DNA of 64,000 nucleotides from the NCBI GenBank assembly GCA_017461605.1, contig JAFTXN010000009.1, positions 1 through 64,000 of the forward strand. The letters run 5' to 3'. Position 1 is the first letter of the stretch; every line of letters begins with the position of its first letter. Below, in pieces: positions 46,294-54,602 of the stretch. The translations under genes and the position numbers were made by a program. Under the pieces are notes generated by a model, which worked only from the letters and a program-made list of their open reading frames with translations, searched no databases and was not told the DNA's origin. This DNA is from Bacteroidaceae bacterium (lineage in GTDB: Bacteria; Bacteroidota; Bacteroidia; Bacteroidales; Bacteroidaceae).

Positions 46294-48810
46294 ATGGCCG
46301 AACATTTCAACCCCGAACTTTCGTTGGCACGACAGATAGTAGAGCAGACCGGTACGCACCTTTTTCTCACGGGGAAAGCAGGTACGGGCAAAACAACATT
46401 CCTGAAACGTCTGAAGGCAGAAAGTCCCAAGCGCTTGGTGGTGCTCGCTCCCACCGGCATTGCAGCCATCAATGCCGGCGGAGTCACGATACACTCATTC
46501 TTCCAGCTGCCCTTTGCGCCCTATGTGCCGGGCACCAATTTTGCTCGCGATGCTTACAAAATGGGGAAGCAGAAACAAAAGATTATTCGCAGCATCGATC
46601 TGTTGGTCATCGATGAAATCAGCATGGTGCGAGCCGACCTGCTGGATGCTGTCGATATGGTGATGCGCCGATACCGCAAGCACGACCGCCCCTTTGGAGG
46701 AGTGCAGCTGCTACTCATTGGCGACCTGCAACAGCTATCGCCTGTGGTGAAAGAAGACGAATGGCAATTGCTGCGACAACACTACACATCCCCCTACTTC
46801 TTCTCCAGCCGAGCCCTCGGGATGACGCGCTTTGCCACTATTGAGTTGCAGACCGTATACCGCCAAAACGATATCCAATTTATCACACTGCTCAATGCCA
46901 TCCGAGAGGGGAAGGCCGATGCCACAACACTCGCAGCCCTCAACGCACGCTATCGGCCGGACTTTGTGCCACAGCAGAAAGATGGTTACATCCGATTGGT
47001 AACACACAACCGGCAAGCCGAACAGATCAACTGCGCAGAGATGGACCGACTTCCGGCCAAGCTACATACATACCGTGCCACAATACGAGGCAATTTTCCT
47101 GAATACTCCTACCCCACTGCCGAACAACTGGAGCTGAAAGAAGGCGCACAAGTGATGTTCGTGAAAAATGCTACTGACCATAGCTACTACAACGGCATGA
47201 TTGGCGAAGTGGCTCGCATCACAACTGAAGGAGTAAAGGTACGCACCCAAGACGGAGCTACCATTGAGGTTGAAGCCGAAGAATGGACCAACAGCCGCTA
47301 TGTGCTTGACGAGAAAAGCAAAGAGATTCGCGAAGAAGTGGAAGGCACTTTCACCCAGCTCCCACTGAAACTTGCTTGGGCCATCACCATACACAAGAGC
47401 CAAGGCCTCACTTTCGACCGTGCCATCATCGATGCTTCTGCGGCATTTACACACGGGCAGACGTATGTTGCCCTGAGTCGATGTCGCACACTTGAGGGAC
47501 TATTGCTATCCTCCCCCATACCACCTCATGCCATCATCACCGACACCACCGTACACCATTTTCATCAGCAGATGGCACAATTATCGCCCGGTCGCGACGA
47601 GGTGGAGCAAATGCGCAGAGGATATGTAAGTGAATTGCTCGACGACCTTTTCGACTTCAACCACATACACGAATGCTATGAACGCACCCTGCGCATCATG
47701 CATGAACATTTCTCACGCATCTTCCCAAGCCTCATCAGCAATTACGAAGCTCTGCAGCCCCTGTTAGAGCAAGAGCTGAAAGCCGTTTCCCAACGCTTCC
47801 GGACGCAGTACACACGCCTCGTCTGCGACAACAGCAACATCGAGCGACACGAGGAACTTCAGGAACGCATCCGAAAGGGAGCAACCTATTTCTCCGAGAA
47901 ACTGCAACCACTGACCGAATTCGTACGCCACCTGCAGCTCCCCACCGACAACAAAGAGGTGCTCCGCAAGACAGAGTTAGCCCTCACCGATTTTCGCGAA
48001 GCCACCACACAGAAGCAACGGTTGCTGGAATATGTCAAGGAAAATGATTTCCGTCTGAAAGAATACTTGCAAAAGAAAGCCGTGCAAGCCATCAGCGAAG
48101 AACGAGATAACAAGGGAAACAAAAAGACAAAAAAAGAGGCTGCCCCCAAAGGCAGCCAAAAGGTCGTTTTACCCACAGACATACTGCATCCCCAACTCTA
48201 CCAACAACTCACCGAATGGCGTTTGCAGAAATCACGCGAACAAGGCCTACCGGCCTTCACCATCTTGCAACAGCGCGCCTTGCTGGGTATCGTCAATCTG
48301 CTTCCGCAAACTCCGGAAGCACTCATGCTCATCCCCTATATAGGCAAGCGAGGCGTTGAAAAATACGGAGAAGAAATACTGGTAATCGTCAACCACTACG
48401 TCAGCAAAAACCATGTGAAACGCCCGGAGATACAGACCGAATTCGTACCAAGGGGAAAACGCATCGACACCTATGCCGAAACACTGCGTCTCTTTATCGA
48501 AGGACATGGCATCAGTGCCATCGCCACGCAACGTCAACTTACCGAAGAAACCATCTTCCGACACTTGGCCCGCTCAGTTAGAGAAGGTAGCATCACCTTG
48601 GATAAACTCATCCCCCAAAAACTACAACAACTCATACGTCATGCCATACAACAAGCGCAACAACGCAGAACAACAGACCCAAATTTTGAAACATCCATCG
48701 TTACTGAAGCCGTGAAAGAGCTGAACGGACAAGCCACGTATGAACAAGTACGATTTATTGCGGGGTTGAATGATAAAAGTGCGAAAAGAGGTCAGAAGCC
48801 AACAACATAG
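46294..48810 (+). CDS. PIF1/RecD2-like helicase with HRDC and helix-turn-helix C-terminus
   Basis: 838 residues from the ATG at 46294 (MAEHFNPE); the longer frame upstream runs through the promoter. Motif I is GKAGTGKTTFLK near residue 28 and motif II is DEISMV near residue 108. LLIGDLQQLSPVV is motif III and THGQTYVALSRCRTLEGL is motif VI, giving a superfamily 1B helicase of the PIF1 type. Residues about 640-715 form an HRDC-like domain, and 730-820 a helix-turn-helix region of the kind found in bacterial PIF1/RecQ relatives (AETLRLFIEGHGISAIA). It unwinds DNA 5' to 3', probably at forks or G-quadruplexes. The C-terminal additions are typical for Bacteroidetes. Confidence 0.9.
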   Translation: MAEHFNPELSLARQIVEQTGTHLFLTGKAGTGKTTFLKRLKAESPKRLVVLAPTGIAAINAGGVTIHSFFQLPFAPYVPGTNFARDAYKMGKQKQKIIRSIDLLVIDEISMVRADLLDAVDMVMRRYRKHDRPFGGVQLLLIGDLQQLSPVVKEDEWQLLRQHYTSPYFFSSRALGMTRFATIELQTVYRQNDIQFITLLNAIREGKADATTLAALNARYRPDFVPQQKDGYIRLVTHNRQAEQINCAEMDRLPAKLHTYRATIRGNFPEYSYPTAEQLELKEGAQVMFVKNATDHSYYNGMIGEVARITTEGVKVRTQDGATIEVEAEEWTNSRYVLDEKSKEIREEVEGTFTQLPLKLAWAITIHKSQGLTFDRAIIDASAAFTHGQTYVALSRCRTLEGLLLSSPIPPHAIITDTTVHHFHQQMAQLSPGRDEVEQMRRGYVSELLDDLFDFNHIHECYERTLRIMHEHFSRIFPSLISNYEALQPLLEQELKAVSQRFRTQYTRLVCDNSNIERHEELQERIRKGATYFSEKLQPLTEFVRHLQLPTDNKEVLRKTELALTDFREATTQKQRLLEYVKENDFRLKEYLQKKAVQAISEERDNKGNKKTKKEAAPKGSQKVVLPTDILHPQLYQQLTEWRLQKSREQGLPAFTILQQRALLGIVNLLPQTPEALMLIPYIGKRGVEKYGEEILVIVNHYVSKNHVKRPEIQTEFVPRGKRIDTYAETLRLFIEGHGISAIATQRQLTEETIFRHLARSVREGSITLDKLIPQKLQQLIRHAIQQAQQRRTTDPNFETSIVTEAVKELNGQATYEQVRFIAGLNDKSAKRGQKPTT

Positions 48811-48852
48811 AATGCACACTTCTTATCCACGCCACTAGCCGGTATCACAAAA

Positions 48853-48883
48853 AAGCATCTCCCTATGTCCTAAGGAGATGCTT
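48853..48883 (-). terminator. Terminator at the end of the polysaccharide operon
   Basis: AAGCATCTCC / GGAGATGCTT stem with an 11-base loop. On the minus strand it is followed by seven T, 42 bases after the WbuC remnant stop, so it ends the long minus-strand transcript. Confidence 0.8.
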
Positions 48884-48924
48884 ATCAATTCAAAAAAACA
48901 CGTCTGATGTTTCAGGTGGAGGTT

Positions 48925-49170
48925 TTAGCGTGGAACATACGCTCCATCTTTTGCTTCAAAGATAATGGAAGGTTCGTACACAATCACCTTGTGCCAAGCC
49001 CCCTGCGGCACTTGTAGTCCATACATACCCTCGGCCGGACAAAGAAGATGACGTTCCACCTCACAAAAGTCTCCCTCCGCTTCTTCATAAATCACTTCCT
49101 CCAAGCGACCTTGCAGGCAAATCACCGTTTCTGCGGTATCCTCATGACGATGGAACAGTCTTTCCTTACT
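48925..49170 (-). pseudogene. wbuC: WbuC-family cupin remnant lacking its N-terminal half
   Basis: An open frame of about 80 codons carries the second half of a WbuC cupin: LFHRHEDTAETVICLQGR (the metal-binding His motif), then GMYGLQVPQGAWHKVIV and FEAKDGAYVP at the end, all typical of WbuC. The first 40-60 residues of the family are missing, and the frame is open only back to a stop at 49171-49173, overlapping the end of the aminotransferase gene. There is no upstream ATG; the first usable start is a GTG at 49125, inside the domain. WbuC genes belong to O-antigen loci, which fits the place. It is probably a truncated remnant, although translational coupling with a non-AUG start cannot be excluded. 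Confidence 0.6.
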
Positions 49171-50941
49171 TTACAATCGCCTCTTTGATACATTCCACTA
49201 TGTAGTGCACATCTTCATCCGTAACATAAGGACCTGCGGGGAGGCAGAAACCCACCTTGAAGATTTCTTCCGACACACCATTCACATACGCTACAGCATC
49301 GGCATATACCGGCTGCTTGTGCATAGGCTTCCACACTGGACGGCATTCCACTTTCTTCGCCAACATAAACACGCGGAGTGCCTCAACATTATCATTGGGT
49401 TGACAGTCCGTTGTAGCACTTTCCACCGCCTTAATCACACCGGCAGCACCACCCACCGCACTCTTGATGACTTCTTTGTAAGCATTTTCCTGTCCTACGA
49501 TTTTCACATCCGCATCCAATGTGGCAGCACACAACCAGAAGTTGCTATCATAACGAGGATCCGCAGGTTGCTCATGCAAAGTAACCCCCTGCACATCCTT
49601 CAACAGTTCCTTGTAAAGTTCCTGCACATGCTTGTGGTGAGCGATATGCGCATCAAGCACCGTCATCTGTCCGCGACCGATACCTGCACACACATTGCTC
49701 ATGCGATAATTGTAACCAATCGCCGTATGCTCGTAATAAGGATAAGCATCGCGAGCCTGAGTGGCATACCACATCACGTTGTTAGCGTCTTCCGTAGGTG
49801 TGGCAGCCCCTCCTAAATCCTCCCCTGAAGGGGCGGACTTACCATTCGGATTGCAAGAATCCAATGCTTCACATGTTTCTTTAATTACATCAAGAACAGC
49901 ATCTGTATTAGCAAGAACTTCTTCATTGGTAAATCTAAGTTCCTTACATCCCAACTGTTCCAAATACAAGGTTCGTTCTTTATCTTTCTTTATTTGAGAG
50001 GGTACATTGTGATATCCACCATCAATTTCTATGCACAAATTCTTTTCACAACAAAAGAAATCAACAATACAATCTCCAATAATATGTTGTCTACGGAATT
50101 TAAAATCCAATCCCTTCTTACGAAGCATTTCCCACAAAGCCATCTCTGCATCAGTAGGATTTTCACGATTCTTCTTTGCAAATTCCTTTAAAACTCCATA
50201 TAACATCGGATCTGCAGAGTGTACCCCTATAGCCTTTTCATCCGCATGGAAAACCTCACCCTTTAGGGGGAGGCAGGAGGGGGCATTCCATCCGTTACAG
50301 ATAAGTGCACCACCCCCGGAAGTCGTAATCATTTTATTACCATTGAAGGAGAGCACACCGAAGCGTCCAAACGTACCGAGCACCTGACCGTCGAAGCGAG
50401 AACCCATACCTTCCGCAGCATCTTCAATCACGGGGATACCATATTTATTAGCCACCGCCATAATCTTCTCACAGTCGTAAGGCATACCATAGAGCGCCAC
50501 AGGAATAATCGCCTTCGGATACTTACCCGTAGCCTCCTTGCGCTCAACAATCGCCTTCTCCAACAACTCAGGGTCCATATTCCACGTATCACGCTCCGAG
50601 TCAATAAACACAGGCTTCGCCCCGAGATACGTAATAGGATGCGAAGAAGCACAGAAGGTAAACGACTGCACACACACTTCATCACCTGATTGCACACCAC
50701 AAGCGAGCAATGCCAAATGCACCGCAGCCGTACCGGCAGACAAGCACACCACCTTGCGATCCAACATCGTACCATCGGTCTTCTTGTTAGAGAAGTCTGC
50801 CAAATCCTGCTCAAAGGCATTCACATTCGGCCCCATCGGCACCACCCAATTGGTGTCAAAAGCCTCCTTTACATATTTTTGTTCCGCTCCATCCTCGCTC
50901 ATGTGAGCCAAACAGAGATAAATCATCTCTCTTTCTTCCAT
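49166..50941 (-). CDS. DegT/DnrJ/EryC1-type sugar aminotransferase carrying an internal DUF559 cassette
   Basis: 591 residues, about 170 more than the family. Residues 1-216 and 386-591 form a sugar-nucleotide aminotransferase (PglE/ArnB type): CLSAGTAAVHLALLACGV, VIEDAAEGMGSRF (PLP Asp), LSFNGNKMITTSGGG with the Schiff-base Lys203, and AIGYNYRMSNVCAGIGRGQM. The extra block follows Lys203 by 13 residues, after GALIC, and the family sequence resumes at NNVMWYATQARDAYPYY. The block itself is a DUF559 domain, described separately. If the fold tolerates the loop, the enzyme would transfer an amino group to a 4-keto sugar nucleotide in the cytoplasm. Neighbours are the ATP-grasp gene and the initiating sugar transferase. 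Confidence 0.85.
   Translation of the reverse strand: MEEREMIYLCLAHMSEDGAEQKYVKEAFDTNWVVPMGPNVNAFEQDLADFSNKKTDGTMLDRKVVCLSAGTAAVHLALLACGVQSGDEVCVQSFTFCASSHPITYLGAKPVFIDSERDTWNMDPELLEKAIVERKEATGKYPKAIIPVALYGMPYDCEKIMAVANKYGIPVIEDAAEGMGSRFDGQVLGTFGRFGVLSFNGNKMITTSGGGALICNGWNAPSCLPLKGEVFHADEKAIGVHSADPMLYGVLKEFAKKNRENPTDAEMALWEMLRKKGLDFKFRRQHIIGDCIVDFFCCEKNLCIEIDGGYHNVPSQIKKDKERTLYLEQLGCKELRFTNEEVLANTDAVLDVIKETCEALDSCNPNGKSAPSGEDLGGAATPTEDANNVMWYATQARDAYPYYEHTAIGYNYRMSNVCAGIGRGQMTVLDAHIAHHKHVQELYKELLKDVQGVTLHEQPADPRYDSNFWLCAATLDADVKIVGQENAYKEVIKSAVGGAAGVIKAVESATTDCQPNDNVEALRVFMLAKKVECRPVWKPMHKQPVYADAVAYVNGVSEEIFKVGFCLPAGPYVTDEDVHYIVECIKEAIVK
49806..50284 (-). mobile_element. In-frame DUF559 endonuclease cassette with imperfect inverted repeats
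   Basis: Within the aminotransferase, ends at 49806-49833 (GCCCCTCCTAAATCCTCCCC..AAGGGG) and 50259-50284 (complement GCCCCCTCCTGCCTCCCCCTAAAGGG) form imperfect terminal inverted repeats. Between them lies a DUF559 (Vsr/PD-(D/E)xK-like) domain, residues about 250-352: EFAKKNRENPTDAEMALWEML, FRRQHIIGD, DFFCCEKNLCIEIDGGYH and LRFTNEEVLANTD. Putative catalytic residues are Asp294, Glu305 and Asp307. The whole insertion is about 169 codons and keeps the reading frame. It has more A+T than the flanking gene. There are no intein splice residues. I found no clear target-site duplication. Confidence 0.75.
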
Positions 50942-50947
50942 GGTAAG

Positions 50948-51955
50948 TTATTTAATTTCCATCAAATAATCGTTCTTTGAAAACATACGTCCATACTCAG
51001 GTTGAAGCATTTGAGGCTCCACCTCTTCACCCTTCACCCACTGAATAATGGCTTTGGGCATATTCACACCAGCCTCATAACTGAAGGGGAACCCTCCACC
51101 AAAACGAGGATTCAATTCCAATACGCAATAATCACCATTAGCACGTTGCATGATGTCCACATCAAGGTTGCCAATATGCTTCAAGGCTTCACCAATCTTT
51201 CGTCCCATTTCACGCACTTCGGGCAAGTCTCGTGTTACGGCCTTATCCGTTTCGCCTGCACGCATTGCTAATTTTTGCTTCACAGACACACCTACGTTAT
51301 TACCCTCAAGGTCGTTCATGACATCAAGTCCAAACTCGTTTCCTGTCAGTTTTTCCTGAATCATGATATACTCATCACCTACCGAAGCAGTTGCAAGAAT
51401 TGTTTTCTTAATCTTCTTCATCAACAAATGGTAGTAGATATCCAATTCCTCCATGTCAGCAATAGATTCCAATCCGATAGAGCCAGACCCCCAACGTGGT
51501 TTCATGAATAAGGGAAAATGAATTTCACCTTTTGCCAAAGCGTCCTTCACGTCTTGCAATCTGACATAAGTCTTAGGGGATTTTAACCCCAATGATTCCA
51601 CCCACTGAGCCGTTTTATATTTATCGAAACAAATATCAATTACTTCCGGATCAGAAACTATAACCTTCACGCCCAAATCCTCAAATCGTGCTTTGTTTTC
51701 GGCCAAGATAGGAAGTTCCAGGTCATTCAAACTAATCAGAACATTGATATTATGTTCCTTACAAATTCCAAGCGTTATATCCACGTAATCTGCGGCATAC
51801 ACCGCAGGAACTTGAATTTTAACATCAGCCACCTGCAATGCTGGAGCAGACAACTGCATATCCGTAGCAAAGACCTTGTCACCTTCAGACAAGTTCTCTT
51901 TAAAGTACTTCAGCAAGTACGTGCGACGTCCCGCACAAGTAAATAAAATATTCAT
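50948..51955 (-). CDS. ATP-grasp carboxylate-amine ligase-like enzyme
   Basis: 335 residues. The N-terminal pre-ATP-grasp domain begins MNILFTCAGRRTYLL. The ATP-grasp core shows FPLFMKPRWGSGSIGL (ATP-binding Lys), EYIMIQEKLTGNEFGLDVM, and the Mg2+-binding VLELNPRFGGGFPF. It resembles carbamoyl-phosphate synthase-like and PylC-like ATP-grasp enzymes found in capsule loci, which join an acid to an amine or phosphate. The substrate is unknown. It lies six bases upstream of the aminotransferase gene, so they are probably coupled. Confidence 0.85.
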   Translation of the reverse strand: MNILFTCAGRRTYLLKYFKENLSEGDKVFATDMQLSAPALQVADVKIQVPAVYAADYVDITLGICKEHNINVLISLNDLELPILAENKARFEDLGVKVIVSDPEVIDICFDKYKTAQWVESLGLKSPKTYVRLQDVKDALAKGEIHFPLFMKPRWGSGSIGLESIADMEELDIYYHLLMKKIKKTILATASVGDEYIMIQEKLTGNEFGLDVMNDLEGNNVGVSVKQKLAMRAGETDKAVTRDLPEVREMGRKIGEALKHIGNLDVDIMQRANGDYCVLELNPRFGGGFPFSYEAGVNMPKAIIQWVKGEEVEPQMLQPEYGRMFSKNDYLMEIK

Positions 51956-51995
51956 AATTACTTATTTATTATATTCATAAGATATTATATAGGAA

Positions 51996-52655
51996 TCAAT
52001 CCTTGATGATAGCATCTTCAATGGAGGTAAATAAATGCCCCTTTGATTGTTCTATACGATATTCATCAAAATCCATTAGATTAGGAGCCACTTCTATATC
52101 TTTTCTATTCAGTATGTTCTTGATTGTACTTAAAACAATCTTAATATCAAGCATCAAAGACATATGCTCCACGTAATACACATCCAGGTCGAATCTTTCT
52201 TCCCATAAAACATGGTTTCTACCATTCACTTGTGCCCATCCCGTAATACCTGGACGCACAGTATGACGCAGTTGTTCCCGTTCTGTATAATACGGTAGAT
52301 ATTTCACCAATAACGGCCGCGGTCCAATGAGTGCCATATCCCCCTTCAATACATTGAAGAGTTGTGGTAACTCATCTATAGATGTCTTTCTCACAAAAGC
52401 GCCCACCTTAGTCAATCGCTGTACATCGGGTAGCAGGTTACCCTCCGCATCGCGTTCATCCGTCATAGACTTGAACTTGATAACCTTAAAGATCTTACCA
52501 TCCTTACCCGGACGCTCCTGATAAAATAGCGCCCCCGCGCCCTTATTCGCAATGGTCAACCATATATAAATGATGAGCAAAAAGGGCCAGATAATCAATA
52601 AAGCCAAAAGAACAATCATAAAATCGATTGCCCGCTTGAAAAAGTTTTTATACAT
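51996..52655 (-). CDS. Initiating sugar-1-phosphate transferase (PglC/WcaJ-like)
   Basis: 219 residues. One membrane-embedded helix (RAIDFMIVLLALLIIWPFLLIIYIW) is followed by the bacterial sugar-transferase domain: FYQERPGKDGKIFKVIKFKSM, RKTSIDELPQLFNVLKGDMALIGPRPLL and RPGITGWAQVNGRN. The Asp-Glu pair in DELPQLFNVL is the catalytic dyad in monotopic phosphoglycosyl transferases. It loads the first sugar phosphate onto undecaprenyl phosphate and so begins the repeat unit. The small size and PglE-like neighbour suggest a di-amino or amino-deoxy sugar, which is inference. Confidence 0.92.
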   Translation of the reverse strand: MYKNFFKRAIDFMIVLLALLIIWPFLLIIYIWLTIANKGAGALFYQERPGKDGKIFKVIKFKSMTDERDAEGNLLPDVQRLTKVGAFVRKTSIDELPQLFNVLKGDMALIGPRPLLVKYLPYYTEREQLRHTVRPGITGWAQVNGRNHVLWEERFDLDVYYVEHMSLMLDIKIVLSTIKNILNRKDIEVAPNLMDFDEYRIEQSKGHLFTSIEDAIIKD

Positions 52656-52668
52656 AAAATTTGAAATC

Positions 52669-53757
52669 TTAATATTCTTCCAATCGTATATCCCTCTTCA
52701 TATAAGAACTGAATGCAAATGAATTCCAAAGCATCATGGGTACACTCTCTATGGCCAATTCACGAAAACGCCACATACGCTTAAAACGAGCACATATTCT
52801 TCTCGTTTTGTGCCAGATGCTCTCCTTCGGGATTAAATAATTCCCATCCCTGAGAGTATCCATCAGCACTCGATCCACCAATGGAGAGTCGTTGCTTGAG
52901 AGCAACTTCTCATTGGTCAGTTTCAGCCCAAAGTATTCCACACAAACTCCGGTTAACACCTCTGCAAAATTCCTCAATCCACACTCTTCCAGATCGGCAT
53001 ATAATTGATGGCAGTCCAAATTGGATTGTTCTCCCCTTAAGAAAACGGCCCAATCATAAATCATTCTTAGGGTCATACCCCCAAGCATCAAATTCCCATG
53101 CGCATGCCGCAACAAATGTATCGCATTAAAATGCGCGTTAGGACGCACAAGCGCTGTTCCATTGATGAGGCTTCCTGGCATTTTGGCATACTTTTGCAAC
53201 ATCTGTTCCAATTTCACCCCTTTTTTAGTGCCATGGAAATCTGTTATGTAGCGATGGTTTTCTATCAACAACCCATTCAGGTGCAAGTGCGAATGTTTAT
53301 AGGTCCCCCATTCTGCACTTCCTCCGATATCACACACCACCTGATTACCCACCTCGAAATGCTCCCCCAAATAAATATCGCAATCCCCACATTCTCGCAA
53401 CTCAGGCTTATGATAATATGTGCTAAATGAGATACCTTTAAGCACCTTCATCTGCACTCCTTTCTCCTTGAGAGCTTCGGCCAACATGTTAGCCGTCTGC
53501 AATTGCCACCTATAACGCTTTTCTTGCTGGAGGAGATGCCCGACCAAAGACATTATGATTTGCTTGGAAGGACGCTTTTCTGCCGGAAAATTTTGCAACT
53601 GATCAGTCACCAAACTTGCAACACCATGAGACTGGGCCAATTTCAGGAAGTCCTTCCAATCTGCCTCTGATAAAGAAATATCTAAGGGCAATCTATCTAC
53701 GGAAGAACTAACTGAAGTTGCCAAGATGGCTAACAAGAGTCTTTCAAAGTCCTTCAT
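52669..53757 (-). CDS. Nucleotidyltransferase-family protein (PF14907-like)
   Basis: 362 residues, soluble. The core KVLKGISFSTYYHKPELRECGDCDIYLG matches the uncharacterised nucleotidyltransferase family seen in polysaccharide loci; the Gly and two Asp (GDCDIYL) are the expected metal-binding positions. The C-terminal part is helical and basic (RRICARFKRMWRF). It lies between the sugar transferase and the aldolase-like gene, both close. The substrate is not known. Confidence 0.75.
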   Translation of the reverse strand: MKDFERLLLAILATSVSSSVDRLPLDISLSEADWKDFLKLAQSHGVASLVTDQLQNFPAEKRPSKQIIMSLVGHLLQQEKRYRWQLQTANMLAEALKEKGVQMKVLKGISFSTYYHKPELRECGDCDIYLGEHFEVGNQVVCDIGGSAEWGTYKHSHLHLNGLLIENHRYITDFHGTKKGVKLEQMLQKYAKMPGSLINGTALVRPNAHFNAIHLLRHAHGNLMLGGMTLRMIYDWAVFLRGEQSNLDCHQLYADLEECGLRNFAEVLTGVCVEYFGLKLTNEKLLSSNDSPLVDRVLMDTLRDGNYLIPKESIWHKTRRICARFKRMWRFRELAIESVPMMLWNSFAFSSYMKRDIRLEEY

Positions 53758-53765
53758 GAAGAATA

Positions 53766-54593
53766 CTATTTACCCGCTATTTTAGCAATCACTGCCTCCA
53801 CGGCCAATTCTATTTTTTTTCGATTTTCTGTATATGCCGCCTCATCCCACTTCTCAATCTCAGCCATCCGGTTTCTTACCTTCTCCACTTCTTCCTTCAG
53901 ATCAACAGGGCGAGCATTCGCATCTACCCCAACAACCCCCTTGAATGTTCTGGATAATATAACAGAAGATGAGCCTAAACGAGCATGTTCACCCAAAATA
54001 TAGTCAGAAGGTAGCATACCTTCTCCGATGCGGGCAATACCACCAAAGCCAAAAGGCACACCGGCCTTATCGCATTTTTCGGAAATATATTCCACCAAGC
54101 CATCACTCAACAACTCAAACATAAATGTGAGTCCCATTGAGATATGTAGGTCATTCAAACCGATAAACAACTCATCTACCCCGGGAACGGTAAGAATCTT
54201 ATCCAATCTGGCCATAGCTGCGGCCGTTTCAACCATGATGCACACCTTTGCTCTTCCGTTGACCAGTTTCACATAGGTTTCCACATCGTGATGATCCATC
54301 ACCATCGGCAGCATTAAGATGTCCGCTCCGTAGGCAATTGCCTTTTCCACCTCCATTGCCGTATAGGCATGAATTGGGTTCGTGCGCACCAACAACTGAG
54401 AGGTCGTCACAACCTCTCTGATGGCAGGTAAATCTTCTATATCATTTTGCGACAACACCGTATTACGCCCATGTTGGCGTTCAGCTTTTCCCACATATTC
54501 CAAATCATAGAATATACGGTCCACTCCGGCCTCTTGAGCATTCATGGCTGCTGATGGTGTATCAACCAATATCATCAGATTTAAGTGTTTCAT
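53766..54593 (-). CDS. HpcH/HpaI-type aldolase family enzyme
   Basis: 275 residues, TIM-barrel type. It shows VDRIFYDLEYVGKAERQHGR (which places the conserved Arg/His region), ADILMLPMV, VCIMVETAAAMARLDKIL (the metal-binding Glu) and VDELFIGLNDLHISMGL, where the Asp-Leu-His follows the pattern of HpaI-type aldolases and CitE-like lyases. It may cleave or form a keto-acid linkage for an unusual sugar. It lies in a tight operon between two polysaccharide genes. The start at 54593 gives MKHLNLMILVDTPSAAMNA, a good family N-terminus. An A8 run lies near the C-terminus but leaves the frame intact. Confidence 0.78.
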   Translation of the reverse strand: MKHLNLMILVDTPSAAMNAQEAGVDRIFYDLEYVGKAERQHGRNTVLSQNDIEDLPAIREVVTTSQLLVRTNPIHAYTAMEVEKAIAYGADILMLPMVMDHHDVETYVKLVNGRAKVCIMVETAAAMARLDKILTVPGVDELFIGLNDLHISMGLTFMFELLSDGLVEYISEKCDKAGVPFGFGGIARIGEGMLPSDYILGEHARLGSSSVILSRTFKGVVGVDANARPVDLKEEVEKVRNRMAEIEKWDEAAYTENRKKIELAVEAVIAKIAGK

Positions 54594-54602
54594 ACCACTT
54601 TA

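Noticed and set aside
49787-50293. Intein in the aminotransferase
   Set aside because: No N-terminal Cys/Ser splice residue, no terminal His-Asn, and the block is a DUF559 domain rather than a Hint or LAGLIDADG fold.
49750-50320. Target-site duplication ACGGA flanking the DUF559 cassette
   Set aside because: The two ACGGA copies lie in different reading frames, so exact excision between them would not restore the gene; likely chance.
53813-53820. A8 run in the HpcH-type aldolase as a slippage switch
   Set aside because: The frame is intact, AT runs are expected in this AT-richer region, and A-runs of this size are common in the window. The G8 tracts are more convincing.
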